Origin: PALSA-911 sp043742865
GTDB taxonomy: Bacteria > Pseudomonadota > Alphaproteobacteria > Acetobacterales > Acetobacteraceae
Assembly: GCA_043742865.1 (NCBI GenBank)
Contig: JAYTXR010000056.1
Location: forward strand, 1 to 9,856
DNA length: 9,856 nucleotides
Direction of reading: 5' to 3'
Made by a program: the position numbers and the translations under genes
The notes under the pieces: generated by a model
Database searches by the model: none
What the model was told of the DNA's origin: nothing
The model's input: the letters and a program-made list of their open reading frames with translations, nothing else
In this document: piece after piece, positions 1-5,784 of the stretch
How the letters are laid out: the number at the start of each line of letters is the position of its first letter
Numbering within the stretch: the first letter of the stretch is position 1

Positions 1-510
1 GAGTATATGGGTTTGATTGAGGCACAAGACAATCGTGCCATTCGTCTGACGCCCCAGGGGTATCTGGCGGCGGAGGAGTTGGGTCGGACGGGGTCAACCT
101 CTTTCCAAGGTTTCGTCGCCATGTCATTTGATCCCTCTCTGGCGGAGGCTTACACGCTCGGCTTCGACCGGGGAATTCGGGCCGCTGGTTACACACCTCT
201 GAGGATAGACACCAAGGAACATGTCGGTGCGATTACTGACGAGATTATGGCCGAAATTCGACGATCACGATTTGTCGTGGCGGATTACACTGAACAGAAA
301 AATGGTGTTTATTTCGAAGCAGGTTTTGCTTTCGGCCTAAACATTACAGTCATTCCGACCTGCCGTAAGGATCACATTGAGCGTCTCCATTTCGACGTTC
401 GACACATCAACACGATAGTCTGGGAGACGTCCAAAGACTTGGCTGAATCTCTTGCAAAACGGATTTCAGCTGTGTTGGGGGACGGTCCGTTCAGGGAACA
501 GTCCAAATGA
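1..510 (+). CDS. Nucleoside 2-deoxyribosyltransferase/TIR-like domain protein with winged-helix-like tail (5' partial)
   Basis: The reading frame is already open at base 1 (Glu-Tyr before the first ATG at 7), so the gene probably begins outside the window; 169 residues are visible. Numbering from the ATG at 7, residues 1-25 look like the end of a winged helix (IRLTPQGYLAAEEL). Residues 35-160 form a Rossmann-like domain: FVAMSFD (36-42), RRSRFVVADYT (85-95) and NGVYFEAGFAFGL (99-111). Asp93, Asn99 and Glu104 sit where nucleoside 2-deoxyribosyltransferase and TIR-related proteins carry the catalytic Glu in a GxxFExGxA context. The family is common in bacteria but poorly characterised; relatives of the fold cleave N-glycosidic bonds of nucleotides or NAD. 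The gene is visibly AT-richer than everything to its right and runs on the opposite strand, which suggests horizontal acquisition. It overlaps a short ORF by ATGA. The fold assignment is reasonably sure; activity and any defence role are inference. Confidence 0.75.
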   Translation, partial: EYMGLIEAQDNRAIRLTPQGYLAAEELGRTGSTSFQGFVAMSFDPSLAEAYTLGFDRGIRAAGYTPLRIDTKEHVGAITDEIMAEIRRSRFVVADYTEQKNGVYFEAGFAFGLNITVIPTCRKDHIERLHFDVRHINTIVWETSKDLAESLAKRISAVLGDGPFREQSK

Positions 511-602
511 TCCGTCTTTCTGGGAAAGAAAACCTTCACCAGCTGGTGAAGGCTGCTCTTCTGGCCAGCACGGCCGCCACGGGCAAGTCAACCGAGATAT
601 GA
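507..602 (+). CDS. Small 31-codon ORF overlapping the upstream gene by ATGA
   Basis: An ATG at 507 overlaps the TGA of the upstream gene (ATGA), the usual sign of translational coupling, and opens a frame of 31 codons ending at TGA 600-602. The peptide starts MIRLSGKENLHQLVKAALLA and ends with a Gly-Lys-Ser-Thr stretch; I do not recognise it. It could be a genuine small gene, the truncated start of a former downstream partner cut off by the insertion that left the IS110 remnant, or chance. The perfect palindrome at 533-552 lies inside it. No other evidence for expression is visible. Confidence 0.25.
   Translation: MIRLSGKENLHQLVKAALLASTAATGKSTEI
524..552 (-). terminator. Candidate intrinsic terminator for the leftward genes (20-bp perfect palindrome plus U-rich tract)
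   Basis: Positions 533-552 are a perfect 20-bp palindrome, which folds as an 8-bp stem (CCTTCACC/GGTGAAGG) closing an AGCT loop. Read on the minus strand, the stem is followed at once by TTTTCTTTC (532 down to 524), the layout of a rho-independent terminator. It would stop transcription from the serine hydrolase, whose stop codon lies about 270 nt upstream on that strand. On the plus strand the hairpin is followed only by CTGCTCTTCT, so rightward termination would be weaker. It also lies inside the small plus-strand ORF, so it may be shared. Confidence 0.5.
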
Positions 603-637
603 TTTCAGATGCTATGAGCGGGCACCATTAGAGCTAA

Positions 638-832
638 TTGTTAATACCGGCAGGCGTCCGCAATCAGATCAGGGAACCTGCCACCTTGTCGTCCGAGAAC
701 ACCATCCGCATCGCCATCGAACTCAGCGTATCATCGTGGCTCGTCGCAGCCCGGCTGCCCGGCGCCGAGACATCGCGGTTGAGGCGCGGGCGAAAGGGGC
801 CGCAGCCTCCGCCGTCCGTTTTCAGTCGATGA
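638..832 (+). pseudogene. Truncated IS110-family transposase, N-terminal remnant
   Basis: A frame open from TTG 638 to TGA 830 encodes about 40 residues that I recognise as the start of an IS110-family transposase of the type frequent in Rhizobiales and Acetobacteraceae: EPATLSSENTIRIAIELS followed by SSWLVAARLPGAE (codons from about 671 to 785). In intact relatives, as I remember them, the protein continues with a RLEGGD-like stretch and some 300 further residues. Here the similarity ends near 785 and the frame runs into low-complexity Gly/Arg/Pro coding that overlaps the hydrolase 3' end. No catalytic RuvC-like DEDD core beyond the first strand and no C-terminal domain is present, so the element is dead. 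Start codon and left end of the element cannot be placed. Recognition is from memory, not a search. Confidence 0.6.
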
Positions 833-2102
833 TCGACTGGTAGACCAGGCCGCGGAACGCGAACCGGTAGTAGAGTCGCTGCCCGGGCGCCTGGATCAAC
901 AGGATCGGCACCAGCTTCTCTTTCGGATCTACCCAGAACGCGGTGCCGGCGGCGCCGCCCCAGTTGAACTCGCCGACGCTGCCGGGATAGCCGGCCATGC
1001 CGGGCTGGGTGCGCACCGCCACCGTCAATCCGAAGCCATAGCCCGGCCCGGGCGCGAAGTTCGGCCCCTGCGACAGGGCCGGGCCCAGATGATCGGACCC
1101 CATCAGCTCGATGGTCTTGCGCGACAGCAGCCGCACGCCGTTGCCCTCGCCGCCATTGGCCAGCATCAGCGCGAACCGCATATAGTCGGACGCGGTGGAC
1201 AGCAGCCCTTCGCCGCCGCCCAGGAAGATGCGCGGCTGAGTCACGTCGGTCAGTTTCGCGGTCTCCCCGGTGTCGGGATCGGGGCCGGGCTGGGCGACGC
1301 GGTCCAGCTTGTCCTTCGGCACGTTGAAGAAGGTATCGGTCATGCCGAGCGGCTTGAAGATACGCTCGTCCAGGAACGCGTCGGCGCGCTGGCCGGAGAC
1401 CACCTCCACCAGCGCCAGCAGCACGTCGATCGAGCGGCCGTATTCCCAGCTGGTTCCCGGCTGGAACATCAGCGGCAGCTTGCCGATCTCCTCCACCATC
1501 TGCTGGTCGGTCAGCCGCTGCGGCAGCGGCTTGTCGCCGGTGCCGGCCAGTTGCAGGCCGATGCCGGCCTTGGTCATCGCCTGCTCGGCGGCCGAGTTGC
1601 CGCCGCCATAGGTGATGCCCGACGTGTGGCGCATCAGGTCCTGGATCGTGATCTCCCGGTTGGCCGGCACCGTGGACGCGACCCGCCTGCCCTGCGCATC
1701 GACCGTTTCCACCGCAACCTTGGGGTTCTTCAGTGCCGGCAGGTATTTCGATACCGGGTCGGTCAGCCGGATCTTGCCTTCCTCCACCAGCATCAGCACG
1801 GCCACGCCGGTGATCGGCTTGGTCATCGAATATATCCGGAAGATGCTGTCCTTCTGCATCGGCGCTCCGGTCGTCGGATCGCGCACGCCGAACGCCTCGT
1901 GGTAAACTACGCGGCCGTTGCGGGCGAGCATGATCACCGCACCGGGAATGCGCTTGGCGTCGGTGTCCGCCTTGAAAAGCTGGCTGATCCGATCGAGCCG
2001 CCCGATGCCGACATCGCCGGGTGCGGCGGTCGGCAGGTCGGCGGCAAACCCGGCGCCGGCAAGCAGCAACCACGCTCCGGCGGCGACAAGCATTCGCTTC
2101 AT
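822..2102 (-). CDS. Exported serine hydrolase, beta-lactamase family (class C / EstB-like)
   Basis: This 426-residue protein belongs to the beta-lactamase-related serine hydrolases (penicillin-binding-protein fold, Pfam Beta-lactamase), which act as esterases, peptidases or lactamases. Residues 1-20 are a signal peptide (MKRM, hydrophobic core, AGFA-AD cleavage region), so it is periplasmic or secreted. The nucleophile motif is SMTK (Ser92, Lys95). LMRHTSGI at 156-163 is a family hallmark, WEYGRS (219-224) supplies the second-motif Tyr221, and WGGAAGT (381-387) stands where classical lactamases have KTG; this matches EstB-like esterases better than true AmpC. The length fits the family. The start at 2102 is favoured over longer upstream frames because it gives the signal peptide and is preceded by AAAGGAAA (2108-2115). 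It follows the isomerase gene with a 58-nt gap, probably in the same transcript. The substrate is unknown. Confidence 0.88.
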   Translation of the reverse strand: MKRMLVAAGAWLLLAGAGFAADLPTAAPGDVGIGRLDRISQLFKADTDAKRIPGAVIMLARNGRVVYHEAFGVRDPTTGAPMQKDSIFRIYSMTKPITGVAVLMLVEEGKIRLTDPVSKYLPALKNPKVAVETVDAQGRRVASTVPANREITIQDLMRHTSGITYGGGNSAAEQAMTKAGIGLQLAGTGDKPLPQRLTDQQMVEEIGKLPLMFQPGTSWEYGRSIDVLLALVEVVSGQRADAFLDERIFKPLGMTDTFFNVPKDKLDRVAQPGPDPDTGETAKLTDVTQPRIFLGGGEGLLSTASDYMRFALMLANGGEGNGVRLLSRKTIELMGSDHLGPALSQGPNFAPGPGYGFGLTVAVRTQPGMAGYPGSVGEFNWGGAAGTAFWVDPKEKLVPILLIQAPGQRLYYRFAFRGLVYQSIID

Positions 2103-2107
2103 GGTCG

Positions 2108-2115
2108 TTTCCTTT
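2108..2115 (-). promoter_or_regulatory. Ribosome binding site fixing the serine hydrolase start
   Basis: On the minus strand AAAGGAAA is followed by CGACC and the ATG at 2102. This decides against the longer in-frame extension, which would place extra residues before a clean signal peptide and would overlap the isomerase stop. Confidence 0.6.
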
Positions 2116-2160
2116 ATTCTTAATTCATCGGTGTCAGGTGAACGAACGCCGAAACCGCGC

Positions 2161-2760
2161 TCAGCCCTTGGCCAGCCGCTTCTCGACGAATTCGAGCCGG
2201 TCCTGGCCCCAGAACATATCCTCGCCGATGACATAGGTCGGCGCGCCGAACACCCCCCGGTCCAGCGCGGCCTGGCTGTCGGCGGCGCGACGTTCCGCCC
2301 ATTTCGGGTCGGCGCCGAGCCGCATCACCGCATCGGCATCCAGACCGACCTCGCCGATCAGCTGGGCCAGGGTGGCGGGGTCGCCGGGGTTCTTTTCCTG
2401 CTGCCACAATGCCTTCAGCACGCGGTGCGCCAGGGCTATCGCCGGCGCGTCGCCGATGGTCTCGCGCACCGCGATGACGCAGCCGGCTGCCGGCATTTCG
2501 GCGGCGGGGAAGAATTGCGGCTGCAGGTGGATCGGCTCGCCCACCGCCTCGCGCCAGCGGGCCAGTTCCTGCAACCTGTAGGCTTGGCGCTGGGGCGAGC
2601 GTTTGGGCAGCGGCAGCCCGCCGGAGGCGGCGAAGATGGTGCCGAAATCCACCGGCCAGATGCGCAGGCTGGCGCCGTGCCGGGCCGCCATCGCCTCGAT
2701 CCTGGCCGCACCGAGATGCGTCCAGGGCGAGTTCAACGAGGCGTAGTAATCGATATGCAA
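2161..2760 (-). CDS. DsbA-fold 2-hydroxychromene-2-carboxylate isomerase-like protein (kappa-GST type)
   Basis: With a TTG start at 2760 the protein has 199 residues and begins MHIDYYASLNSPW. Ser11-Pro12-Trp13 replaces the CxxC of thiol oxidoreductases and matches the glutathione-contacting Ser of 2-hydroxychromene-2-carboxylate isomerases and kappa-class glutathione transferases. Near the C-terminus GAPTYVIGEDMFWGQDRL contains the cis-proline loop and the FWGQDRL signature of this family. In naphthalene catabolism such enzymes isomerise 2-hydroxychromene-2-carboxylate with glutathione; many homologues act on unknown electrophiles. Start choice: GAGG stands 8 nt before TTG 2760, while the GTG at 2766 has only 2 nt of spacing; the frame is open further up but would overlap the ABM gene. 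No signal peptide, so cytoplasmic. The gene follows the ABM gene by 10 nt, so cotranslation is likely. Family sure, substrate not. Confidence 0.85.
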   Translation of the reverse strand: MHIDYYASLNSPWTHLGAARIEAMAARHGASLRIWPVDFGTIFAASGGLPLPKRSPQRQAYRLQELARWREAVGEPIHLQPQFFPAAEMPAAGCVIAVRETIGDAPAIALAHRVLKALWQQEKNPGDPATLAQLIGEVGLDADAVMRLGADPKWAERRAADSQAALDRGVFGAPTYVIGEDMFWGQDRLEFVEKRLAKG

Positions 2761-2770
2761 TCCCACTGCC

Positions 2771-3079
2771 TCAGCCGTTCTGCAGCACGTGGATGACGCG
2801 GCCCGCCAGCTTGTCGCGGTTTTTGGCGCCATAGGCGGCCATATGCGCCGAGGCGCCATGGGCCTTCAGGTCTTCCAGGGTTGCCCATTTCTCGATCACC
2901 ACGAAGCAATCCGGGCCGAGCGGCGTTTGCAGCGCGCCGACGCCATCCGCATCGATCGCGGCGCCGTATTCGACGCAGCCTTTTTCGGCGTGCACCGCGG
3001 GCACGTTGGCTTTGAATGCGGCCAGCACCTCGGCGCGCAGGCCGGGTTTGGTGGTGATCATCGCGAGAACATGGATCAT
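2771..3079 (-). CDS. Antibiotic biosynthesis monooxygenase (ABM) domain protein, YgiN-like putative quinol monooxygenase
   Basis: This 102-residue protein has the size and pattern of a single ABM domain (ferredoxin-like dimeric alpha/beta barrel): MIHVLAMITTKPGLRAEVLAAF at the start, then GCVEYGAAID, a FVVIEKWATLEDLKAH strand-helix unit and a final VIHVL strand. E. coli YgiN, the reference for this group, oxidises menadiol-type quinols without a cofactor; others are heme- or polyketide-related monooxygenases, so the exact reaction is not set by sequence alone. No export signal is visible. The start at 3079 is secured by AGGAGGA 8 nt upstream. The isomerase gene follows after 10 nt and a serine hydrolase after that, a grouping that hints at quinone or aromatic compound handling (inference). 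The 90 nt before it hold no recognisable promoter or terminator. Confidence 0.85.
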   Translation of the reverse strand: MIHVLAMITTKPGLRAEVLAAFKANVPAVHAEKGCVEYGAAIDADGVGALQTPLGPDCFVVIEKWATLEDLKAHGASAHMAAYGAKNRDKLAGRVIHVLQNG

Positions 3080-3086
3080 GTTGGTA

Positions 3087-3093
3087 TCCTCCT
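3087..3093 (-). promoter_or_regulatory. Strong ribosome binding site of the ABM gene
   Basis: AGGAGGA on the minus strand, with ATACCAAC between it and ATG 3079: a near-ideal Shine-Dalgarno. The adjoining 10 nt (3081-3090) are the same as a repeated motif in the ntrB-ntrC gap. Confidence 0.7.
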
Positions 3094-3169
3094 GGGTGAT
3101 GGCTCTTTCCGGGCCTGCGGCGGAGTTAACCCCAACGTCGATCCCAGCGATAGGGTGCCGCCCGTGCCC

Positions 3170-4378
3170 TTATTGCGGCGGGCGGGCGAGGAATTTCAGC
3201 ACTCCCTCGGCGGCCGCCAGGCCGGTCGCCAGCGTGGCTTGCAGCAGGTAGCCGCCGGTCGGCGCTTCCCAGTCCAGCATCTCCCCGGCCGCGAACACCC
3301 CCGCCAGCCGGCGCAGCATGAAGTCGGCGTCGAGCGCCTCGCGGGGGATCCCGCCGGCGGTGGAGATTGCGCGCGCCAGCGGCTGGGGCGCGCGCAGCAC
3401 CAACGGTATGGCCTTGATCCGCGCCGCCAGCTGCGCCGGATCCGGCGCCAGCGCGACCAAGGCGGCTTCGCGCAGCAGCCCGATCGCCACCGGCGGCAGA
3501 TGGATGGCCTTGCGCAGGGCGTTGCTCAGCGATTCGCGCTGGCGCACTCCGGCAAGCCGCCGGCGCAATTCCGCCTCGCCGATATCCGGGCGCAGATCGA
3601 GATGGAGAATGACCGGCCCGGCGGTTTCCAGGGCATCGCGCAGGGCAGCCGACAGGGCGTAGACCGCGCCACCCTCGATCCCGTAGCCGGTGACGACCGC
3701 CTCGCCACGCACGGACCTTCCGGCGAAACGGAGTTGGATCGATTTGAGCGGCTCGCCGGCGAAGCGGGCACGGAAATGCTCGCTCCAATCGACGGCAAAG
3801 CCGCAATTGGCCGGGCGCAGCCGGGCGACGGGAACGCCCTCGGCCGCCAGAATTTCGCCCCACGCGCCGTTCGAGCCCAGCCGCGGCCAGCTGGCCCCGC
3901 CAAGCGCCAGAACCGTGGCATCCGGACGCAGCGTGGTTCCATCGGCGAACCGCAGTTCACCGGCTGGAGTCCAGCCCCGCCAATCCTGCCTGGTGTGCAG
4001 CGTCACCCCCTGCGCCTCCAGCCGGCGCAGCCAGGCGCGCAGCAGCGGGGAGGATTTCAGCGACACCGGAAACACCCGCCCGCTGCTGCCGACGAAGCTG
4101 GGTTCCCCAAGTCCGGCCGACCAGGCGCGCAGCGCCTCAGGTGGAAACGCCGTGATCGCCGGCGTCAGCCACGCGGCGGCGGCGCCGTACCGGCCCAGCA
4201 AGGCGGCGAGGGCTTCGCCATGCGTCAGGTTCAGCCCGCCTCGCCCGGCCATCAGCAGCTTGCGTCCGGCCGACGGCATGCGGTCGTACACCGCGACCCG
4301 CAGGCCCGCCGCGCTCAGCCGTTCGGCGGCCATCAGCCCGGCCGGACCGGCGCCGATGACCGCGACATGGTCAGCCAG
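3170..4378 (-). CDS. FAD-dependent flavoprotein, PP_4765/HI0933 (BaiN/RdsA) family, CTG start
   Basis: The 402-residue product is an HI0933-like NAD(P)/FAD-dependent oxidoreductase of the TIGR03862 (PP_4765) type. With CTG 4378 as start it reads MADHVAVIGAGPAGLMAAE, which holds the GxGxxG dinucleotide-binding loop. GRKLLMAGRGGLNLTHGE follows near residue 40 and is the family signature, and GEMLDWEAPTGGYLLQATLATG near the C-terminus is the second conserved FAD-contact block. The first in-frame ATG (4333) would delete the Rossmann loop. No ATG, GTG or TTG exists upstream in frame for at least 17 codons, while AGGAAGG lies 6 nt before the CTG. The ribosome binding site overlaps the ntrX stop, so translation is probably coupled. 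The physiological substrate of this subfamily is unknown; HI0933 relatives reduce steroid or other unsaturated substrates. Cytoplasmic. It is not among the usual ntrX neighbours. Confidence 0.85.
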   Translation of the reverse strand: MADHVAVIGAGPAGLMAAERLSAAGLRVAVYDRMPSAGRKLLMAGRGGLNLTHGEALAALLGRYGAAAAWLTPAITAFPPEALRAWSAGLGEPSFVGSSGRVFPVSLKSSPLLRAWLRRLEAQGVTLHTRQDWRGWTPAGELRFADGTTLRPDATVLALGGASWPRLGSNGAWGEILAAEGVPVARLRPANCGFAVDWSEHFRARFAGEPLKSIQLRFAGRSVRGEAVVTGYGIEGGAVYALSAALRDALETAGPVILHLDLRPDIGEAELRRRLAGVRQRESLSNALRKAIHLPPVAIGLLREAALVALAPDPAQLAARIKAIPLVLRAPQPLARAISTAGGIPREALDADFMLRRLAGVFAAGEMLDWEAPTGGYLLQATLATGLAAAEGVLKFLARPPQ

Positions 4379-4384
4379 TTGGCA

Positions 4385-4391
4385 CCTTCCT
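4385..4391 (-). promoter_or_regulatory. Ribosome binding site supporting the CTG start of the flavoprotein
   Basis: AGGAAGG on the minus strand, overlapping the TAG stop of ntrX and ending 6 nt before CTG 4378. There is no other start codon within reach of it in the flavoprotein frame; the ATG at 4368-4370 lies in another frame that stops after about a dozen codons. Confidence 0.65.
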
Positions 4392-5784
4392 ATCCCGCCC
4401 GCTCGTCGGAATTGACCCCGAGCTGCTTGAGCTTGCGGTGCAGCGCGCTGCGCTCCATGCCGACGAATTGCGCGGTGCGGCTGATATTGCCGCCGAAGCG
4501 CAGCAACTGGGCGTGCAGATACTGGGTCTCGAACAGATCGCGCGCATCGCGCAGCGGCAGCGCCATGATGTCGGCCGCGGGGTCGATGGCCAGCAACGCC
4601 GGTGCGGCCGAGCCGATCTCGGGCGGCAGCATGTCGGCGCGGATCGCATCGGCGGCCCCCCCCGGCGCCATGATCAGCAGCCAGTCCATCAAATTGCGCA
4701 GCTGGCGCACATTGCCCGGCCAGTCATAGGCCTGCAGCGCGGTCAGCGTGTCGGCCGACAGCTCGCGCGCCGGCATGCCGGAGGTATCGGCCGAGCGGGC
4801 GATGAAATACCGGGCCAGTTCCGGCACGTCCTCGCGCCGCTCCTTCAGACTGGGAACCCGCAGCGGCACCACGGCCAGGCGGTAATACAGATCCTCGCGG
4901 AACCGGCCGGCGGCGATCTCCTCGGTCAGATCCTTATTGCTGGTGGCGATCACCCGCACATCCACCTTGACCCGGCTGGAGCCGCCCAGCCGCTCGAAGG
5001 TCTGGTCCTGCAGGGCGCGGACGATCTTGCCCTGGGTTTCCACCGGCATGTCCGACACTTCGTCCAACAGCAAGGTGCCGCCATGCGCGCGTTCCAGCAC
5101 CCCGGCGCGGCGGGGCTGCGCCACCGGGTCGCTGCCGGCTTCGATCCCGAACAGCTCCTCCTCGAACCGGGCCGGGTTCAGCGTGGCGCAGTTCAGCACC
5201 ACGAACGGATTGTCGGCACGCCGGGACAAGCTGTGGATCATCCGCGACACCACCTCCTTGCCCGAGCCGGCCGCCCCGGTAATCAGCACGCGCGAGCCGG
5301 TCGGCGCCACCCGGTCCACCCCGGCGCGCAGCTGCACGATGGCCGGGCTGTCGCCGCTCAGCGTGGTCTCGGGTCCGGCGCGCAGCCGCAGTTCGGCATT
5401 CTCCTGCGCCAGCGCGGCGGCCTGCAGCGCGTGGCGCACGATGAGCAGCAGGCGATCGGACTGGAACGGCTTTTCGATGAAATCATAGGCGCCGTGCTGG
5501 ATCGCGGTCACCGCGGTTTCGATGTTGCCGTGGCCGGAGATCATCACCACCGGCACATGCGGCTCCTCGCTGTGCAGCGCCTTCAGAATGCCGAGCCCGT
5601 CCAGGCGCGAGCCCTGCAGCCAGACATCGAGAATGACCAGCGAGGGCCGGCGGACGCGGAACGCGGCGATGGTGGCGGTCGAGTCGGCCGCCTGGCGGGT
5701 ATCGTAGCCCTCGTCGCGCAGCAAACCCTCGATCAGCATGCGGATATCGGGTTCGTCGTCGACGATCAGAATTTCATGCGCCAT
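4390..5784 (-). CDS. ntrX: NtrX, nitrogen/redox response regulator (NtrC-like, no GAFTGA)
   Basis: 464 residues, the usual NtrX size. The receiver domain (about 1-120) has Asp9-Asp10, phospho-acceptor Asp53, Ser83 and Lys105. The AAA+ domain (about 142-385) has a Walker A GAAGSGKE (170-177, Lys176) and Walker B LLLDE (238-242). The GAFTGA loop, expected between ELFG (210-213) and the AGVLERAHGG segment, is absent and replaced by a short Asp/Pro/Arg-containing stretch; loss of this sigma-54 contact is common in alphaproteobacterial NtrX. A Fis-type helix-turn-helix closes the protein (about 420-460, NISRTAQFVGMERSALHRKL). NtrX is the phosphorylation partner of NtrY and controls nitrogen, respiratory and envelope genes in alphaproteobacteria. 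It overlaps the ntrY end by 11 nt and is followed after 11 nt by the flavoprotein gene. It is cytoplasmic. Identity is very secure from sequence and order. Confidence 0.95.
   Translation of the reverse strand: MAHEILIVDDEPDIRMLIEGLLRDEGYDTRQAADSTATIAAFRVRRPSLVILDVWLQGSRLDGLGILKALHSEEPHVPVVMISGHGNIETAVTAIQHGAYDFIEKPFQSDRLLLIVRHALQAAALAQENAELRLRAGPETTLSGDSPAIVQLRAGVDRVAPTGSRVLITGAAGSGKEVVSRMIHSLSRRADNPFVVLNCATLNPARFEEELFGIEAGSDPVAQPRRAGVLERAHGGTLLLDEVSDMPVETQGKIVRALQDQTFERLGGSSRVKVDVRVIATSNKDLTEEIAAGRFREDLYYRLAVVPLRVPSLKERREDVPELARYFIARSADTSGMPARELSADTLTALQAYDWPGNVRQLRNLMDWLLIMAPGGAADAIRADMLPPEIGSAAPALLAIDPAADIMALPLRDARDLFETQYLHAQLLRFGGNISRTAQFVGMERSALHRKLKQLGVNSDERAG

Noticed and set aside
649..682. 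GGCAGG ... CCTGCC inverted repeat as a transposon end or RNA hairpin
   Set aside because: Only 6 bp with a 22-nt loop; expected by chance in such DNA.
664..2073. 469-codon minus-strand frame overlapping the serine hydrolase
   Set aside because: Arg/Gly/Ala-rich out-of-frame translation; the true hydrolase frame has a signal peptide, SMTK and WGGAAGT motifs.
3094..3169. Terminator or promoter between the flavoprotein and ABM genes
   Set aside because: The GC-rich inverted bases near 3150-3170 do not pair beyond four base pairs and lack a T tract; no convincing -35/-10 pair is seen, so the transcript boundary here is open.
3170..4333. ATG at 4333 as the start of the flavoprotein
   Set aside because: It would remove the GAGPAG FAD-binding loop, and no Shine-Dalgarno precedes it at a suitable distance; CTG 4378 fits both points.
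2789..4729. 646-codon plus-strand open frame antisense to the ABM, flavoprotein and ntrX genes
   Set aside because: It is opposite four real genes with recognisable motifs, has a Gln/Arg/Gly-rich composition typical of antisense frames in GC-rich DNA, and shows no domain.
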